Part shown: piece after piece, positions 1 to 10,727 of the stretch | Position numbering within the stretch: position 1 is the first letter of the stretch | How the letters are laid out: each line of letters begins with the position of its first letter | NCBI RefSeq assembly: GCF_950295315.1 | Contig: NC_080181.1 | Coordinates: 769,026 to 833,025, forward strand | Direction of reading: 5' to 3' | DNA length: 64,000 nt | From: Erinaceus europaeus | Taxonomy: Eukaryota > Chordata > Mammalia > Eulipotyphla > Erinaceidae | The notes under the pieces: model-generated | Databases searched by the model: none | Seen by the model: the letters and a program-made list of their open reading frames with translations, nothing else | Told to the model about the DNA's origin: nothing | Program-made: the position numbers and the translations under genes

Positions 1-160
1 GGGAGGGAAAACGGAGACAGAGAGAGAGAGAGAGAGACTTGGAAGCCTGCTCCACTGCTCATGAAGCTTCCTTCCTGAAGGTTGGCTCTTGGAGCTTATC
101 CAGGTCCTTAAGCATAATAATGTGTGTGCTCAGACAAGTACACCACCACCCAGCCCCTGG
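1..160 (-). mobile_element. SINE family B, cut by window start
   Basis: The minus strand carries a family B body. The A/G-rich complement of the CT tract is at 12-39, the 'gctccactgctcatgaagc' core is at 48-66, and the complement of the tRNA-like head ends at 'accaccacccagcccctgg'. The 3' tail lies outside the window. The copy is diverged from the better-kept family B copies further right. Confidence 0.75.
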
Positions 161-302
161 ATCTACTGAGGGGGTGAAGGGGAGAAGAGAGAGAGAGAAT
201 AGCACCTAAGTTTTCTCCAGTATGGTGAGGACTGGGCTCAAACATTGGTCCCATTCACTGCAAAGCAGGTGGACCCTTCAGAAGAGCTATCTTGCTGGTC
301 CA
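161..302 (-). mobile_element. degenerate tRNA-derived SINE
   Basis: A purine-rich tract (180-200), a 'tgaggactgggctcaaac' stretch resembling a B box complement, and a terminal 'agagctatcttgctggtcc' look like an old minus-strand tRNA SINE abutting the family B copy. Divergence is high, so the family is not assigned. Confidence 0.4.
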
Positions 303-900
303 GTCATCCAACTCTAATATTAGACCTGTGAGTACAGACAGAGCACCTTCCTGATGGTTTGATGCCTCCATGGTCCCTAACTTTTACTTCAAGCTCAGTG
401 TAAAAGAAAAGAAAATACTCACTACTATTTTCTTTTCAGGGGAAAAAGAAAATACTCACTACTGGCCAGGGAATGCAGTGCATAACTGCTGGAGAAAGTA
501 CCATCACATAGTCTAGAAAGTGAACTGTCAAAGGGGGAACAAACATTAATTAAGCAGCTTGGATCTTCAAACCTGCCTCTTCTCTCTAGGTTAAGGGTCC
601 TTACAGTCCTTCTGAGCTTCAGGAAAGAGCAGCGCTGGCATCTCCTTTTGCCTAGTACCAGGCTCTATCTTTAGTCACTTCTCCCCACGAGAACTTTCAT
701 TCCATTTCCCAAGCCTGAAAATCATTTCTTTCTCCTGCCAATAGAGTGTGACCAACCTCTACAACCTTGATTTAAATGGGCCTTCCTCCACTTCCATGGT
801 TAATACAGAAAGACTTATGAGTTATTTAAGTTCTTAGTTCTTTCTATGTATGCTAACATGCTCGTTCAGGGCAGCTATGCATGAATGACATGCAGTGTAT
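303..900. other. no gene or repeat recognised
   Basis: AT-rich unassigned sequence. The only structure seen is a short direct repeat, 'gaaaatactcactact', at about 410-425 and again at about 449-464. Confidence 0.5.
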
Positions 901-914
901 GACTCACCCTTCTT

Positions 915-1266
915 TTTTTTTTTTTTCCTCCAGGGTTATTGCTGGGCTTGGTGCCTGCACCATGAATCCACTGCTCCTGGAGGCCATTTTCCCCCTTTTT
1001 GTTGCCCTAGTTGTTGCTGCCTCATTGCGGTTATTATTGCCATTGTTGACGTTGCTTTGTTGTTGGATAGGACAGAGAGAAATGGAGAGAGGAGGGGAAG
1101 ACAGAGAGAGAGGGGAGAGAAAGATAGACACCTGCAGACCTGCTTCACCACCTGTGAAGCGACTCCCCTGCAGGTGGGGAGCCGGGGGCTCGAACCAGGA
1201 TCCTTACACCGGTCCCTGCGCTTTGCGCCACATGCGCTTAACCCACTGCGCCACCGCCCGACTCCC
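915..1266 (-). mobile_element. SINE family A, long form
   Basis: Full-length minus-strand copy. It has a poly-T start, the complement of the 3' module ('ccatgaatccactgctcctgg'), the 'ggataggacagagagaaatgg' complement of the body, and a tRNA-like head complement ending 'ccaccgcccgactccc'. A perfect 14-bp target-site duplication, gactcacccttctt, flanks it at 901-914 and 1267-1280. The perfect flanks suggest a fairly recent insertion. The open frames here are SINE sequence, not genes. Confidence 0.93.
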
Positions 1267-1628
1267 GACTCACCCTTCTTGATGACTGGACCCGGGGCTC
1301 CATGTGTGGAATTGCTCATGGTTGCTTGGCACATCTCTGGAGTCACACCCTGTGTTCTGGTCCAGTTCACCTCCCCAATACCCATGAGTCAGTTTCTTGG
1401 CTGCCTCAAAGGCTGAAGGCACAGGGTTTTGCTGTTGGAGGGCAGCTGATGGAAAGCAGCACCCTCTCACTGCACCCTGCACTCTGCAGGAAGCCAGGAG
1501 AAGGCCCAGAGGCTGGCCCAGAAGCAGGCCCAGAAGTCCACAGTGTCTGCATATCCTTCCCCAGCTCCCAAAAGGTCACAACATTGCAGATGGAGGCAGA
1601 TGTAATACCTGGAGACAAGACGCCCTTC

Positions 1629-1917
1629 AGGGCAGTAGCACAGCTAGTTAAGCACAGGTGGCAGCAAAGCACAAGGACTGGAGTAAGGATCCCAGTTGGA
1701 GCCCCCAGCTCCCCACCTCCAGGGAGTCACTTCACAAGCAGTGAATGAAGCAGGTCTGCTGGTGTCTAGCTTTAGCTTTCTCTCCTCTTCTCTGTCTTCC
1801 CCTCCTCTCTCTGTTTCTCTCTGTCCTAGCCAACAACTACGACAACAGTAAAAAACAATAAGGGCAACAAAAGAGTATACATAAATAAATAAATTTTAAA
1901 AAAGAGAAAGAAAGAAA
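1629..1917 (+). mobile_element. SINE family A
   Basis: The head reads 'gcagtagcacagctagttaagc', followed by the CT-rich body, 'gtcctagccaacaactacg', and an 'aataaataaattttaaaaaa' tail that ends in GAAA repeats. It has head and body substitutions and no clear flanking duplication. Confidence 0.88.
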
Positions 1918-1948
1918 GCTGGGAAGACCAGGGGCTGGGGCATATTTA

Positions 1949-1950
<2 letters not shown>

Positions 1951-1982
<32 letters not shown>

Positions 1983-2006
1983 CTCTTGCTCTCTCTCTCT
2001 CCCCCT
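1951..2006. repeat. (TC)n microsatellite
   Basis: An almost pure CT dinucleotide tract with two interruptions, followed by a C-rich end. Confidence 0.95.
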
Positions 2007-2039
2007 CCCAGAGAGGTGGTGGTGTACATGCCTCCATGG

Positions 2040-3540
2040 CTTGTACTTTCTTCTCCTTTTCTGTCCTTACTTTTCTCCCAATAAATGCTCATCTTCTCCC
2101 TGAAATATGACTGGCTCTCTTTGTTCTTCTTCCATGTAGGAATCAGTCTAGAAGCCCACAGGAGGAAGCAGGGGAGCTGCCACAGTTAGCTGCTCCCTAT
2201 TCCCTTTACAATTGCCCACTCCAGCCCAGGCAGCATGGGACAGCTGACTCCCCACAGAACAAAACAAACCCTCCTGTAACTGTGTGTGTGCACATGTGTG
2301 CATGTGCGTGTGTGTGCAGGGCAAGACCATGCTCTAGAAGCAACAGATGAAATACAGAGTGAAAAAAAAGGGAGAGAGATAAATACAGAATGAATTACAA
2401 GAGTTACATCAAACCATAGGATGTGGAATTTCAGAATCTCAACCCCCCCAACCCCCAGACACCCCAGGGCCATCCCCTGCTCTAGCTCCACATCCCTGAT
2501 CACTGTCCCCACTGCTGGAAAGTTCAGGTCCCCTCTAGACCCAGGGGAAGGCTTCAGGTCTGATGCAGATTCAGTCTCTACATTCTCTTACATCCTAAAC
2601 CTGATCATGACTTTGGACCTCTTCCATGTTGGGTAGCATATGGGTAGCATGTGGCCCCATATGGAGACCTGAGCATCAGCTGAGTGGGTCCTGCTGGTAA
2701 GAAAACTACACAGAAACCAGCTGGGCTCTGCCACTCCCAGTGACAGATTCCTTCAAATGGCACTGAGAGGTGCCTGATGGTTTACAAGGATTTCATCTAT
2801 GTAAGTTCAATCACACATGCATTTTCATCCTAAAACTAAAATAAGATTGAGATTCTGAAATTCCACACCCTGTGATCCAGCAAAGGTGCCCAAGTACCAG
2901 TTTCCTGGTCATGGTCATGGGTCAGATGAAGTGGCATCTAAATCCAGCTGGCGTTCAGTCTCTCTCCAGCCAGCATGGGAAGGGGAGAGAGGATGAGCAT
3001 TTGGTAAGTGCCCACAGATTCCCGACAGACACCTGAGGGCTGGTTCCACCTAACAAAGAAGATCAGATTCAGAGAGTGAATCAGGGCAGCTATGAGAACC
3101 ATTAAGGGATTTCCCTGTCCTCTCTGGCTTGGGGCTCATCTTCAAAAAAACATTAGCAGACCAATACATAAACTCTAAGTGAGAACTACCTCAAAGGGTG
3201 ATGAATTCAAAGTTTTGAATGGTAAACCTTTTGTTTCTGTTGAGAAGTGACTTTGTCTGCTCAGGAATAAATGATTCATGCCCCCACAGGGTCATCTCGG
3301 AGGGCCCCTAGACCCAGCAGCCAAGGGTGTCGGAGCTCTTAAGACAACATGACTTAATTGCATATAATAAGTGTTTGCTAAATTAACTCTGGTGAAGAGA
3401 GAGCCCATTACATCCAGGTTTCCTGACAGTTACTTGACTGGAATTCATAAAGATTGCAAATGTCGCTTGCTCAGACTTCTGCTTCAGCTGAGAAATGCTG
3501 CCAGATATCTACCTGTGCATGTAAAACGACATTTATGATT
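2040..3540. other. unassigned sequence
   Basis: No coding or well-preserved repeat signal. A TG/GC-rich stretch lies at 2280-2315, and a small local repeat ('gggtagcata', 'gggtagcatg') at 2631-2650. The poly-C run near 2440 is low complexity. Confidence 0.5.
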
Positions 3541-3549
3541 TGGCTCTCA

Positions 3550-3660
3550 CAAGCAAGGCATCTGTGGTGCAGAGAGGCTTCACAGCTTGCCAGCAGAGAA
3601 GCCAGGAATTTGATTCAGGTTTATCTGCTTCCGGCTCAGTGCACTCCTGCATCTCACAGG
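3550..3660 (+). mobile_element. MIR fragment
   Basis: The order 'cagagaggcttcacagcttgcc', then 'gaagccaggaatttgattcagg', then a degraded 'ctcagtgcactcctgc' matches the MIR core followed by its conserved 'ccaggatttgaacccagg' region. This is recognition by eye on an ancient, diverged element. Confidence 0.55.
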
Positions 3661-3826
3661 CCCGGGCACTGAAATCTGGGATGCTGAGGACAGGAGCTCA
3701 GGGAGTGAGAAGCAGTGCAGTGCTGCCAGTCCACTGGAAACAGAATTTTCCACAGGATTTCAGAACAGGAAGGGTTGCTGGCAAGCCAGGGATGGAGTAG
3801 ACTCATCCACAAGATGACCATAAGAA

Positions 3827-5316
3827 ATGTGGAAGGACTTTTTCAGAGCTGTAAAAGCTATACACTCTCCATTGACTCTAGCCACAGTCCACTGCCCAGG
3901 ACACCAAAAAGGGGAAGACAAGGTAGCATCAGGAAATCGGAGGGCAGACCTAGCAGCATGCCAAGCGGCTAAAGGGCCAGTTAAGGTGGAAGTTATGACC
4001 CTCCGGAAACTAGGGATAGGAAATTTACATGCAAGACCCAGTTATAGCTTGGAGGATCAGGCTTGGATACAGAAAATAGGTGGAATCGAAAAAGACAATT
4101 CCTGGGCCCAGGATGAAGACAAAAATCTCCTTATCCCAGAGGTGTTAAGAAGCTACCTAATGAAAAACCTCCACCACACAACCCATCTGGGTTCTAAAAA
4201 GATGTTCCAGTTACTCCAGAAGGGGCTAATGAAATTTCAACATAGCTGGAAAACAGTGGAGCAGATAGTTAGTGAATGCAGAGCATGCCAGATGATGCAA
4301 CAGGGAAACAAAAGACTGGCAGGTGGAACATGGGTAAGAGGACAAACACCGGGAACAAACTGGGAAACAGATTTTACTGACGTAAGACCAGGGAAGTATG
4401 GATTTAAATAGTTATTAGTGCTGGTAGACACTTTTTCAGGTTGGGTAGAAGCATTTCCCACAAAGAATGAGACAGCTAGGACTGTGGCGAAGATAGTATT
4501 AGAAGAGATAGTGCCAAGATATGGGGTCCTGGGGGCTATAGGATCAGACAGTGGACCAGCATTGGCGGTCCAGGTTATCCAAGAGTTAGCCAAACAACTG
4601 GGGATAGATTGGAAACTACATTTTGCATACAATCCCCAGAGTTCAGGACAAGTAGAAAGAATGAATAGAACATTAAAAGAGACCTTAACTAAATTATCAA
4701 TAGAGACTATTGAGAACTGGGTGACTCTCCTTCCCTTAGCCCTGTTTCGAGTCCGGAACACTCCCTATACTGGGGGATTCACCACGTATGAAATTCTGTA
4801 TGGTCAACCCCTGCCAGTGATTCCTCTCTATCCCAATGAAAGTGAGTCTGAAGGACCTTGGGATCTGTCCCTTAGAGCGTTGGCGGGAATACATGAAGAA
4901 ATTTTGGTGAGGGAGGCGTACAAGAAACAAGCCTCTGGAAAAAGAGAAGTTAGTCATTCTTTCCAGCCTGGAGACTGGATATGGGTAAAAAAAAAAAAAA
5001 AAAAAAAAAAAACCAGACCAAAACTCTGGAACCTAGATGGAAGGGACCTTATCAAGCAATCTTTGTTACTCCCACTGCCCTTAAGGTGGACGGGCTGACT
5101 CCTTGGATACAACACCTGCATGTTAGGAGAGCTGAACCCAGCACTGTACCAGATGATGAGTGGAAAGCAGAGACTGATCCCAGGAACCCACTCAGGATTC
5201 AGATTAAGAGATATGACGACAGCCACCCTAATTACGAGGGAACAAGAGAATTGGACTCTGATCCCGACAATGACTCTGATCTCCTTGCTGATCCAATACA
5301 GCAGCTGAATCAATAA
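3827..5316 (+). pseudogene. broken retroviral pol: RNase H end and integrase
   Basis: The reading frame opens in the last part of RNase H ('VHCPGHQKG' near 3883). Next comes the integrase zinc-binding region, with paired histidines near 4170-4185 and CxxC near 4280. The catalytic core keeps all three acidic residues: Asp at 4370-4372, Asp at 4547-4549 and Glu at 4655-4657. The segment between them has the usual 'SGQVERMNRT' setting. A TAG stop at 4409-4411 interrupts the frame just after the first Asp. A 26-base A run at 4987-5012 moves the reading frame into the C-terminal domain, which continues to a stop at 5314-5316. An in-frame TAA lies immediately upstream at 3821-3823. The polymerase domain is missing. 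Confidence 0.88.
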
Positions 5317-5321
5317 CCCGC

Positions 5322-5736
5322 ATGGACCCCAGAAGCAGACTTGGATTATTATGAACACTACTACAGGTGACATTGTCTACTCTACCACCTCAACCACCTA
5401 CTCCTCAGGCCAGTGGTATCCGGACTTAATCTTTAACTTTTGTAAGCTAGTTGAAGATGATGTATGGGGTGGGGGGGGATGGGATAGTGGGTGGTTAGGA
5501 TGTGGTCACACAAAGAAAATTCTCCCCACAATTACAGGAGAATGGACAGAAGACATTACCCCAGCTTTCTATTACGTCTGTCCAGGACACCTTAATTCCA
5601 AGACGTGTGGGGGACCAGGGGCCTATTTCTGTTCTAGTTGGAGTTGTGTCTCAACAGGGTATATTAATTGGTCACCCTCGGTGAAAGGAGACCTAATCAC
5701 AGTAGGTAAATTCAATGACAATAATATAATATAATA
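5322..5736 (+). pseudogene. partial retroviral envelope surface subunit
   Basis: An open stretch at 5351-5734 carries gammaretroviral surface-subunit features: a 'YVCPGH' cysteine motif, 'CGGPGAYFC', 'SWSCVSTG', and a 'DLITV' signature near the end. It follows directly after the pol stop, as expected for env. It stops in an ATAAT-rich stretch at 5725-5738. There is no recognisable receptor-binding C-terminus, furin site or transmembrane subunit, so only an N-terminal portion survives. Confidence 0.8.
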
Positions 5737-5739
5737 TAA

Positions 5740-6612
5740 CCATATGCTAATGCTACCTACCCCCACCATCCTTGCAAGTCTCTTTGTATGGCTAAAACCC
5801 GTAGGGGATTAAGCAGATTTTCCCAGTAACAGCTGCTCCTTTCTGCTCAAAACTCACTTTGTGTTCATTCCTGCCCCAAGGGCTTCTCCTAACCCTCTGG
5901 TCTGCTGCTTCCCAGGGTGCAGGACAGTGCACAAGGGCCTCTGTTTCAGGGCTATGAGGCTTCAGGTGTAATAGTCACTGATGCCCTCCCTCAGGCACTG
6001 TGACCATTCTGGTCCCTGTCACCAGGTACTGTTGAGCAAGCCTGAGTCACAACTCAGCACCATCTCTTCTCAGTGCCCTTTCCATGAGCACGTTTGCCTG
6101 TGGCTCAGGGTCCTGAGGACCTTCTGCTGTGCATCTCACTTTATGGGAGTGTTGGGGCCTAGGGTTAGGGTTCCTTGCCTGCCTTCATCAGAACCTCATG
6201 CACAAATCCTCCAGCGTCCCTACATGTGTGACACTCCATTTATATACTGAAGTATTTTGGGTGGCTCGGGGCAGCAGTTTTCCATGCAGAAAGAAATAGG
6301 TCTTCCTTCTATGGTGACTTACTCTTTTAATAAACTAAAGACCAAGCACAGAACTAGCAGGCAATTTTGAAGGCATTTTAGTCATTTACACCTCTCTCAT
6401 GGAAAACCTAATTTCTACTGAAGCACCTTCCACCAGCCCCAGACCTCATCCATCACCAAGCCTTATGAGCTCTACTTTCAAGTCCTGCTCACACCCTATC
6501 CACTGTTCTTCATAGCAGCTTTGTTATGCTGCTGTAAGGCACAACATGTCTTCCTAAAACTTTGGCACAGCTGGTGAGAGGTCTGGTTTTTGGCCACAGC
6601 AACCTTTGCAAT
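5740..6612. other. unassigned sequence 3' of the retroviral remnant
   Basis: No LTR-like TG...CA unit, poly-purine tract or coding signal was recognised. Retroviral sequence may extend to about 5815, but nothing clear supports that. Confidence 0.45.
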
Positions 6613-6624
6613 AGCTCATCTTTT

Positions 6625-6904
6625 TAAAAATTTTTTTTCATTTATTTATTTATTTCCTTTTGATGCCCTTATTTTTTTATTGTTGTAGTTATTATTGTTG
6701 TTATTGGATAGGACAGAGAGAAATGGAGAGAGGAGGGGAAGACAGAGAGGCGGAGAGCAAGATAGACACCTGCAGACCTGCTTCACCGCCTGTGAAGTGG
6801 CCCCCCTGCAGGTGGGGAGCTGGGGGCTCGAACTGGGATCCTTCTGCCGGTCCTTGAGCTTTGTGCCATGTGCGCTTAGCCCTCTGAGCTACTGCCCAAC
6901 TCCC
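6625..6904 (-). mobile_element. SINE family A, short form
   Basis: Minus-strand copy lacking the 3' module. It has a T-rich start, the 'ttggataggacagagagaaa' body complement and a head complement ending 'ctactgcccaactccc'. Imperfect flanks agctcatctt (6613-6622) and agctaatctt (from 6907) look like the target duplication. Confidence 0.9.
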
Positions 6905-8023
6905 AGCAGCTAATCTTTGAGAATGTATAGTCATGACTCGCCTCTGTGTTCATAGCCCCGCACTCTGAATGACAGCTGCAAACACCTGACTCCCCAAAAT
7001 GTCTTGGTTAAAGGTCCATTTCATGAGAAGGTTCTGAAGGAGAACAGAGAGGTCTGTGAAGAGATGTTTACCTGTAAGCATCTCTGTGAGGATGTCTTCT
7101 GTACCTCACCAACAGACCAATCTTCTTTTCTATGGAGAAGAGAAACCTTCCCCCTCCTGCCTCATTTTGCTGAGCCTTCCTTGACAGCCTCCATACTTGG
7201 CCCTCCCAGTCTCTTCCCCTTCATTGCAGCTTTACTTCAGGTGTTTTCTTTAATGTCTAAGCTGGTGATGTGTGACTCACATCCCCTCTGTATATAGGAA
7301 GTAGAAATATTACTCACAAGATTCCCAGATTGTCTCTGATCAATTTGTCTGATGCTTGTATGATTATCTGTTCAATCTCTGGAGAACCCAGAGAGATAAA
7401 AACTAAATACAATTGCTCAAGAATCTGACCACTGGTGACCAAGAGAAGCTGTCATTCCAAGTCACCTGGCACTAGTACAGAAACACAGACTCCTGGATTA
7501 AAGTTTCCAAAGGGGTTGGGTAAAATATTCAGAATGTGTGCCCTGCATTCATGGCATGATATTTCATACTGCATGTGCATAAAGAACTCCACATCAATTG
7601 CAGATTAAATTGGCAGGCACTTGAGTTTGTATAGATAGCAGCACCTTTAAATGCGTATTCCTAGCTCCTAACATTCAGTCCATGTAGAAAGCATCTCATT
7701 AGCAGATGTTGTGTGCTCTCCAAATTAAAGAAACAGCACACAATCAGAAAATGGCTTGAAAGGAATCTGGAATATGCACATAGATGTGTTTAATAGCAGG
7801 CATTTCTGCACTCAGCACAGTCTACCCAGATCACAGGTCTCTTTGAGGGCCATGATTATGGGTCTGGGAAGCCAGGAAGAGATATCTTATCACTGGGCTG
7901 GAGTGTGAACACCTAATTTATGGAGATTTGATTCTGTTGTCAAGGGGAAGCAATGAAAGGCATTAACAAGCTTCATTCTCAGGACCTTACTGCAAGCAAG
8001 AATAGAACGGCGGAACTGCAAGA
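6905..8023. other. unassigned sequence
   Basis: No supported exon. Short open frames, such as the one at 7004-7297, show no recognisable domain. Base composition is like the surrounding non-repeat DNA. Confidence 0.45.
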
Positions 8024-8040
8024 AAGATATCGCAGGCCTA

Positions 8041-8209
8041 GAAATCATTGTGAACCCATATCTGCGACCTTGGCAGAACTGCTGTAGCTCCCAATGGAAG
8101 GAATGGGGACACAGAACTCTGGTGGTGGAGACAGTGTGAGATTATATCCCTGTTATTTTATAATTTTGTAAATCAATGTTAAATTACTAATAAAATTAAA
8201 AGGACAAAT
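8041..8209 (+). mobile_element. repeat X, 3' end insertion
   Basis: A 5'-truncated copy of the LINE-like repeat X. It shares 'gaactctggtggtgg', 'ttttgtaaatca', 'ttaaat..actaataaaa' and an A-rich tail with the copies at 11.4, 25.3 and 27.6 kb. A 17-bp target duplication with one mismatch (aaagatatcRcaggcct) flanks it at 8024-8040 and 8210-8226. This shows that the family moves by target-primed reverse transcription. Confidence 0.8.
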
Positions 8210-8486
8210 AAAGATATCACAGGCCTGGCTGCACATATGCCACCTGGGGGCTCATAGGTGCTGCTCCCCTCCAGGAGCACCTCCTCTGCCACATGCTGTG
8301 TCCACTGAAGTCTGTGCACACAGTGAGCCCAGGGGATGCAGGGATTGCCGTGGAAGACAACTGCAGATTTCCCAGGAGCAAACAGACTTGCTGGGGGGTG
8401 TATGTGTGCATGCACAAAATGCAGATAGCAACTGTGTTCACACAACTAAGTGGGAATGTCTACATTTCCCACTAAAGATCAAACGG

Positions 8487-8745
8487 GGGGGGGGCAGACA
8501 GTGGTGCACCTGTTAAGTGCATATAGTACTAAGCACGAGGACCTACACCCGACTCCCTACCTGCAGGGGCATACTTCATAAGCAGTGAAGCAGGTCTCTC
8601 TCTCTTTCTATCTCCCCCTCCTCTCTCAACTTCTCTTTTTGCTATCAAATAAAATGGAGCAGTGGACTCAAAGTGCTGGCACCGAACCCCAGCAATAACC
8701 TTGGATGTAATAATAATAAGAACAACAAAAAGTAAACATCAAATG
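8487..8745 (+). mobile_element. SINE family B body with family A 3' module
   Basis: The head 'cagtggtgcacctgttaagtg' and the CT-rich body are followed by 'ggagcagtggactcaaagtg' and 'agcaataaccttgg', the module otherwise seen on long family A copies, then an AATAATAAG tail. It is preceded by a G run at 8485-8494. Confidence 0.82.
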
Positions 8746-9236
8746 AGGGTAGTACTGTTTAAAGAAAGCTGTAGTAAAACCAAGTCACTCCAGACTGACA
8801 ACACCCAAGGGAGCAGCCAGGAGGCCCCACATCCTAGACAGCAGGGCCAGTGGCTTCCAGGTGCCTCCTTTTGCCTTTGACCAGCAGGGCTCCCTGAATC
8901 AGATCAGCTCCATGGTGGGTTCTTAGTTCTGTTCTTGCTTTTGACCCACAGTCCTTGTTCTGTCATCCTTTAGGAATATGGTCTCCACCTCCATTTCTTC
9001 CAACATGTGTCTGTCCACAGTACTGGCCTCAGCTGTTTCTGGGATGCATCAGGGCAGTCAAGAGCTCTCTTAATGGAGCCATGCCCCACATGACCTCAGG
9101 CGCTGGCCCACAGCCCACTCTGCATAACACGCCCACATGGAAGTCTCCTCATCTGCCTGCATTGGGGAAGGTGTTATTATCCCACTTCCTAAATGAGAGA
9201 GGAGTGTGGCACCCATGTAGTCATCATATCCAGAAG
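8746..9236. other. unassigned sequence
   Basis: No coding signal. 9165-9215 ('gttattatcccacttcc') faintly resembles an MIR core but is too short to call. Confidence 0.4.
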
Positions 9237-9248
9237 AGCATCTCCTAG

Positions 9249-9928
9249 GTTGTGGGGACAAAGGAACCCTCCTGCACTGCTGGTGGGAATGTCCATGGGT
9301 CCAAGCCCTGTGGAGAGCAGTCTGGAGAACTCTCAGAAGGCTAGAAGTGGACCTGCCCTATGACCCTGCAATTCTTCTCCTGGGGATAGATCCTAAAGAA
9401 CCAAGCACACCCACCTCAAAAGATTTGTGTATACCTATGTTCATAGCAGCACAATTTGTAAAAGCCAAAATCTGGAAACAACACAGGTGTCCAACAACAG
9501 ATGAGTGGCTGAGCAAGTTGTGGTCTATATACACAATGGAATACTACTCCGCTGTTAAAAATGGTGATTTCACCTTTTTCAGCCCATCTTAGATGAAGCT
9601 TGAAGAAATCATGTTAAGTGAGATAAGTCAGAAAGAGAAGGATGAATATGTAATGGTCTCACTCATAGGCAGAAGTTGAAAAACAAGATCAGAAGGGAAA
9701 CATTATCAGACCTTGGACTGGAATTGGTGTATTGCACCAAAGTAAAAGACTATGGGGTGGGTGGGGGGTGGGGTTCAGGTCCTAGAACATGGTGGCAGAG
9801 GAGGACCTAATGGGGGTTGTATTGTTATGTGGAAAACTTGGAAATGTTATGCATGCACAAATTACTGTGCTTTATTGCCAACCATAAGCCATTAATCACC
9901 CCAAAAAAGAAACTAAAAAAAAAAAAAG
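9249..9928 (+). mobile_element. L1 3' end, 5'-truncated
   Basis: Starts in the terminal part of ORF2 ('ggaaccctcctgcactgctg') and runs through the L1 3' region. Landmarks are 'aacacaggtgtccaacaaca', 'acacaatggaatactactc', 'gaaatgttatgcatg' and a final poly-A run at 9916-9928. The local flanks agcatctcct (left) and agcatcacct (right) look like a diverged target duplication. The frame at 9347-9592 is this L1 region, not a gene. Confidence 0.92.
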
Positions 9929-9929
9929 C

Positions 9930-10489
9930 ATCACCTGTCTGGAGAACTTGCTGGTATCAGGCACCAGATGGGCACATGGACAATTCACTCACTAACTTGG
10001 GGGAGTCCTGTTTGCCTGACACTGACTTCTGTGTGCAGAGGGGAGCCTGAGTCTTAGAGAGGGTAAGTACATTCCTAAATTGGGCTCATAGATGCCAGTG
10101 CATAGAGAACTGATGTGCACTCATGAAATCAGCTTCATAGACTGCACACCCAGGTCTCTGAGGGCACCTTATGCTTCAGAAGTTGAGCTGGCTGCTTCCC
10201 TTGAAGGGAGTGCACTCAGGAGGGAGGCTCTGCAGAGCCACAGGGCAACTGGGATTCTGCTCAGTGCCGTCACTGACCTGGCAGACACAGGAAGCTGGAA
10301 AAATAAGTGACCTACACTAAGTTCCCAAAACCCAAAGTTAGATCATCTGCCAGCCTCCCACCTCTGGTCTCAAGTATCAGAGCTCCAAGTGTGGGTGCAA
10401 ACAGGTAGGAATTGGCACATTTTCCCCTCAACCCGCATTAACTAGATAGTCCCATAAAACCCAGGGGCTGCACCAACCACAGTGATCTG
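9930..10489. other. unassigned sequence with possible MIR trace
   Basis: 10035-10110 ('gagggtaagtacattcctaa' context) weakly resembles an MIR core. Otherwise nothing is recognised. Confidence 0.35.
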
Positions 10490-10727
10490 TTGCTGAATCG
10501 ATTACAGAGTGATAGAACATCTGCTTTTCAGACAGACTGATACCTGTCAAGTGGACCTCCATCTGTGGCAGTGCTGTGTTCATTGTGAGTGTGGTGGAGA
10601 CTGAGTTCTAGTCCCCATCGAAGGAGGAAAGCTTCACAAGTGATGCAAATGTCTCTGTCTTTCTCCCTATCTCCTCTTACCCTCTCAATTTCTTTCTGTG
10701 TCTATCCAATAATCAATAAAATAAAAG
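10490..10727 (+). mobile_element. degenerate tRNA-derived SINE
   Basis: A diverged head is followed by a CT-rich body ('gtctctgtctttctccc') and a tail 'ccaataatcaataaaataaa', which is the order seen in family B and C copies. The head is too altered for a family call. Confidence 0.5.

Larger units (their letters stand above)
3827..5736 (+). mobile_element. endogenous gammaretrovirus-like remnant (pol-env)
   Basis: A contiguous internal provirus piece in gammaretroviral order: end of RNase H, integrase, then the start of the envelope surface subunit. No gag, protease, polymerase domain, transmembrane subunit, primer-binding site or LTR was seen within several kilobases on either side. Only one in-frame stop and one main frame change interrupt the pol part, so it is less decayed than a typical old copy. 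It is broken and cannot encode an intact virus. The class is inferred from integrase and envelope motifs, and closer placement needs a tree. Confidence 0.88.

Noticed and set aside
2280..2320. TG-rich stretch as Z-DNA or promoter
   Set aside because: Too short and impure, and no transcription features nearby.
3827..5736. Functional retroviral gene or co-opted envelope
   Set aside because: Pol has a stop and a frame change and lacks the polymerase domain. The envelope piece lacks most of the surface subunit and all of the transmembrane subunit.
9347..9592. Frame resembling a small conserved protein, with a similar one at 57494-57832
   Set aside because: Both are translations of the L1 3' region shared between the two copies.
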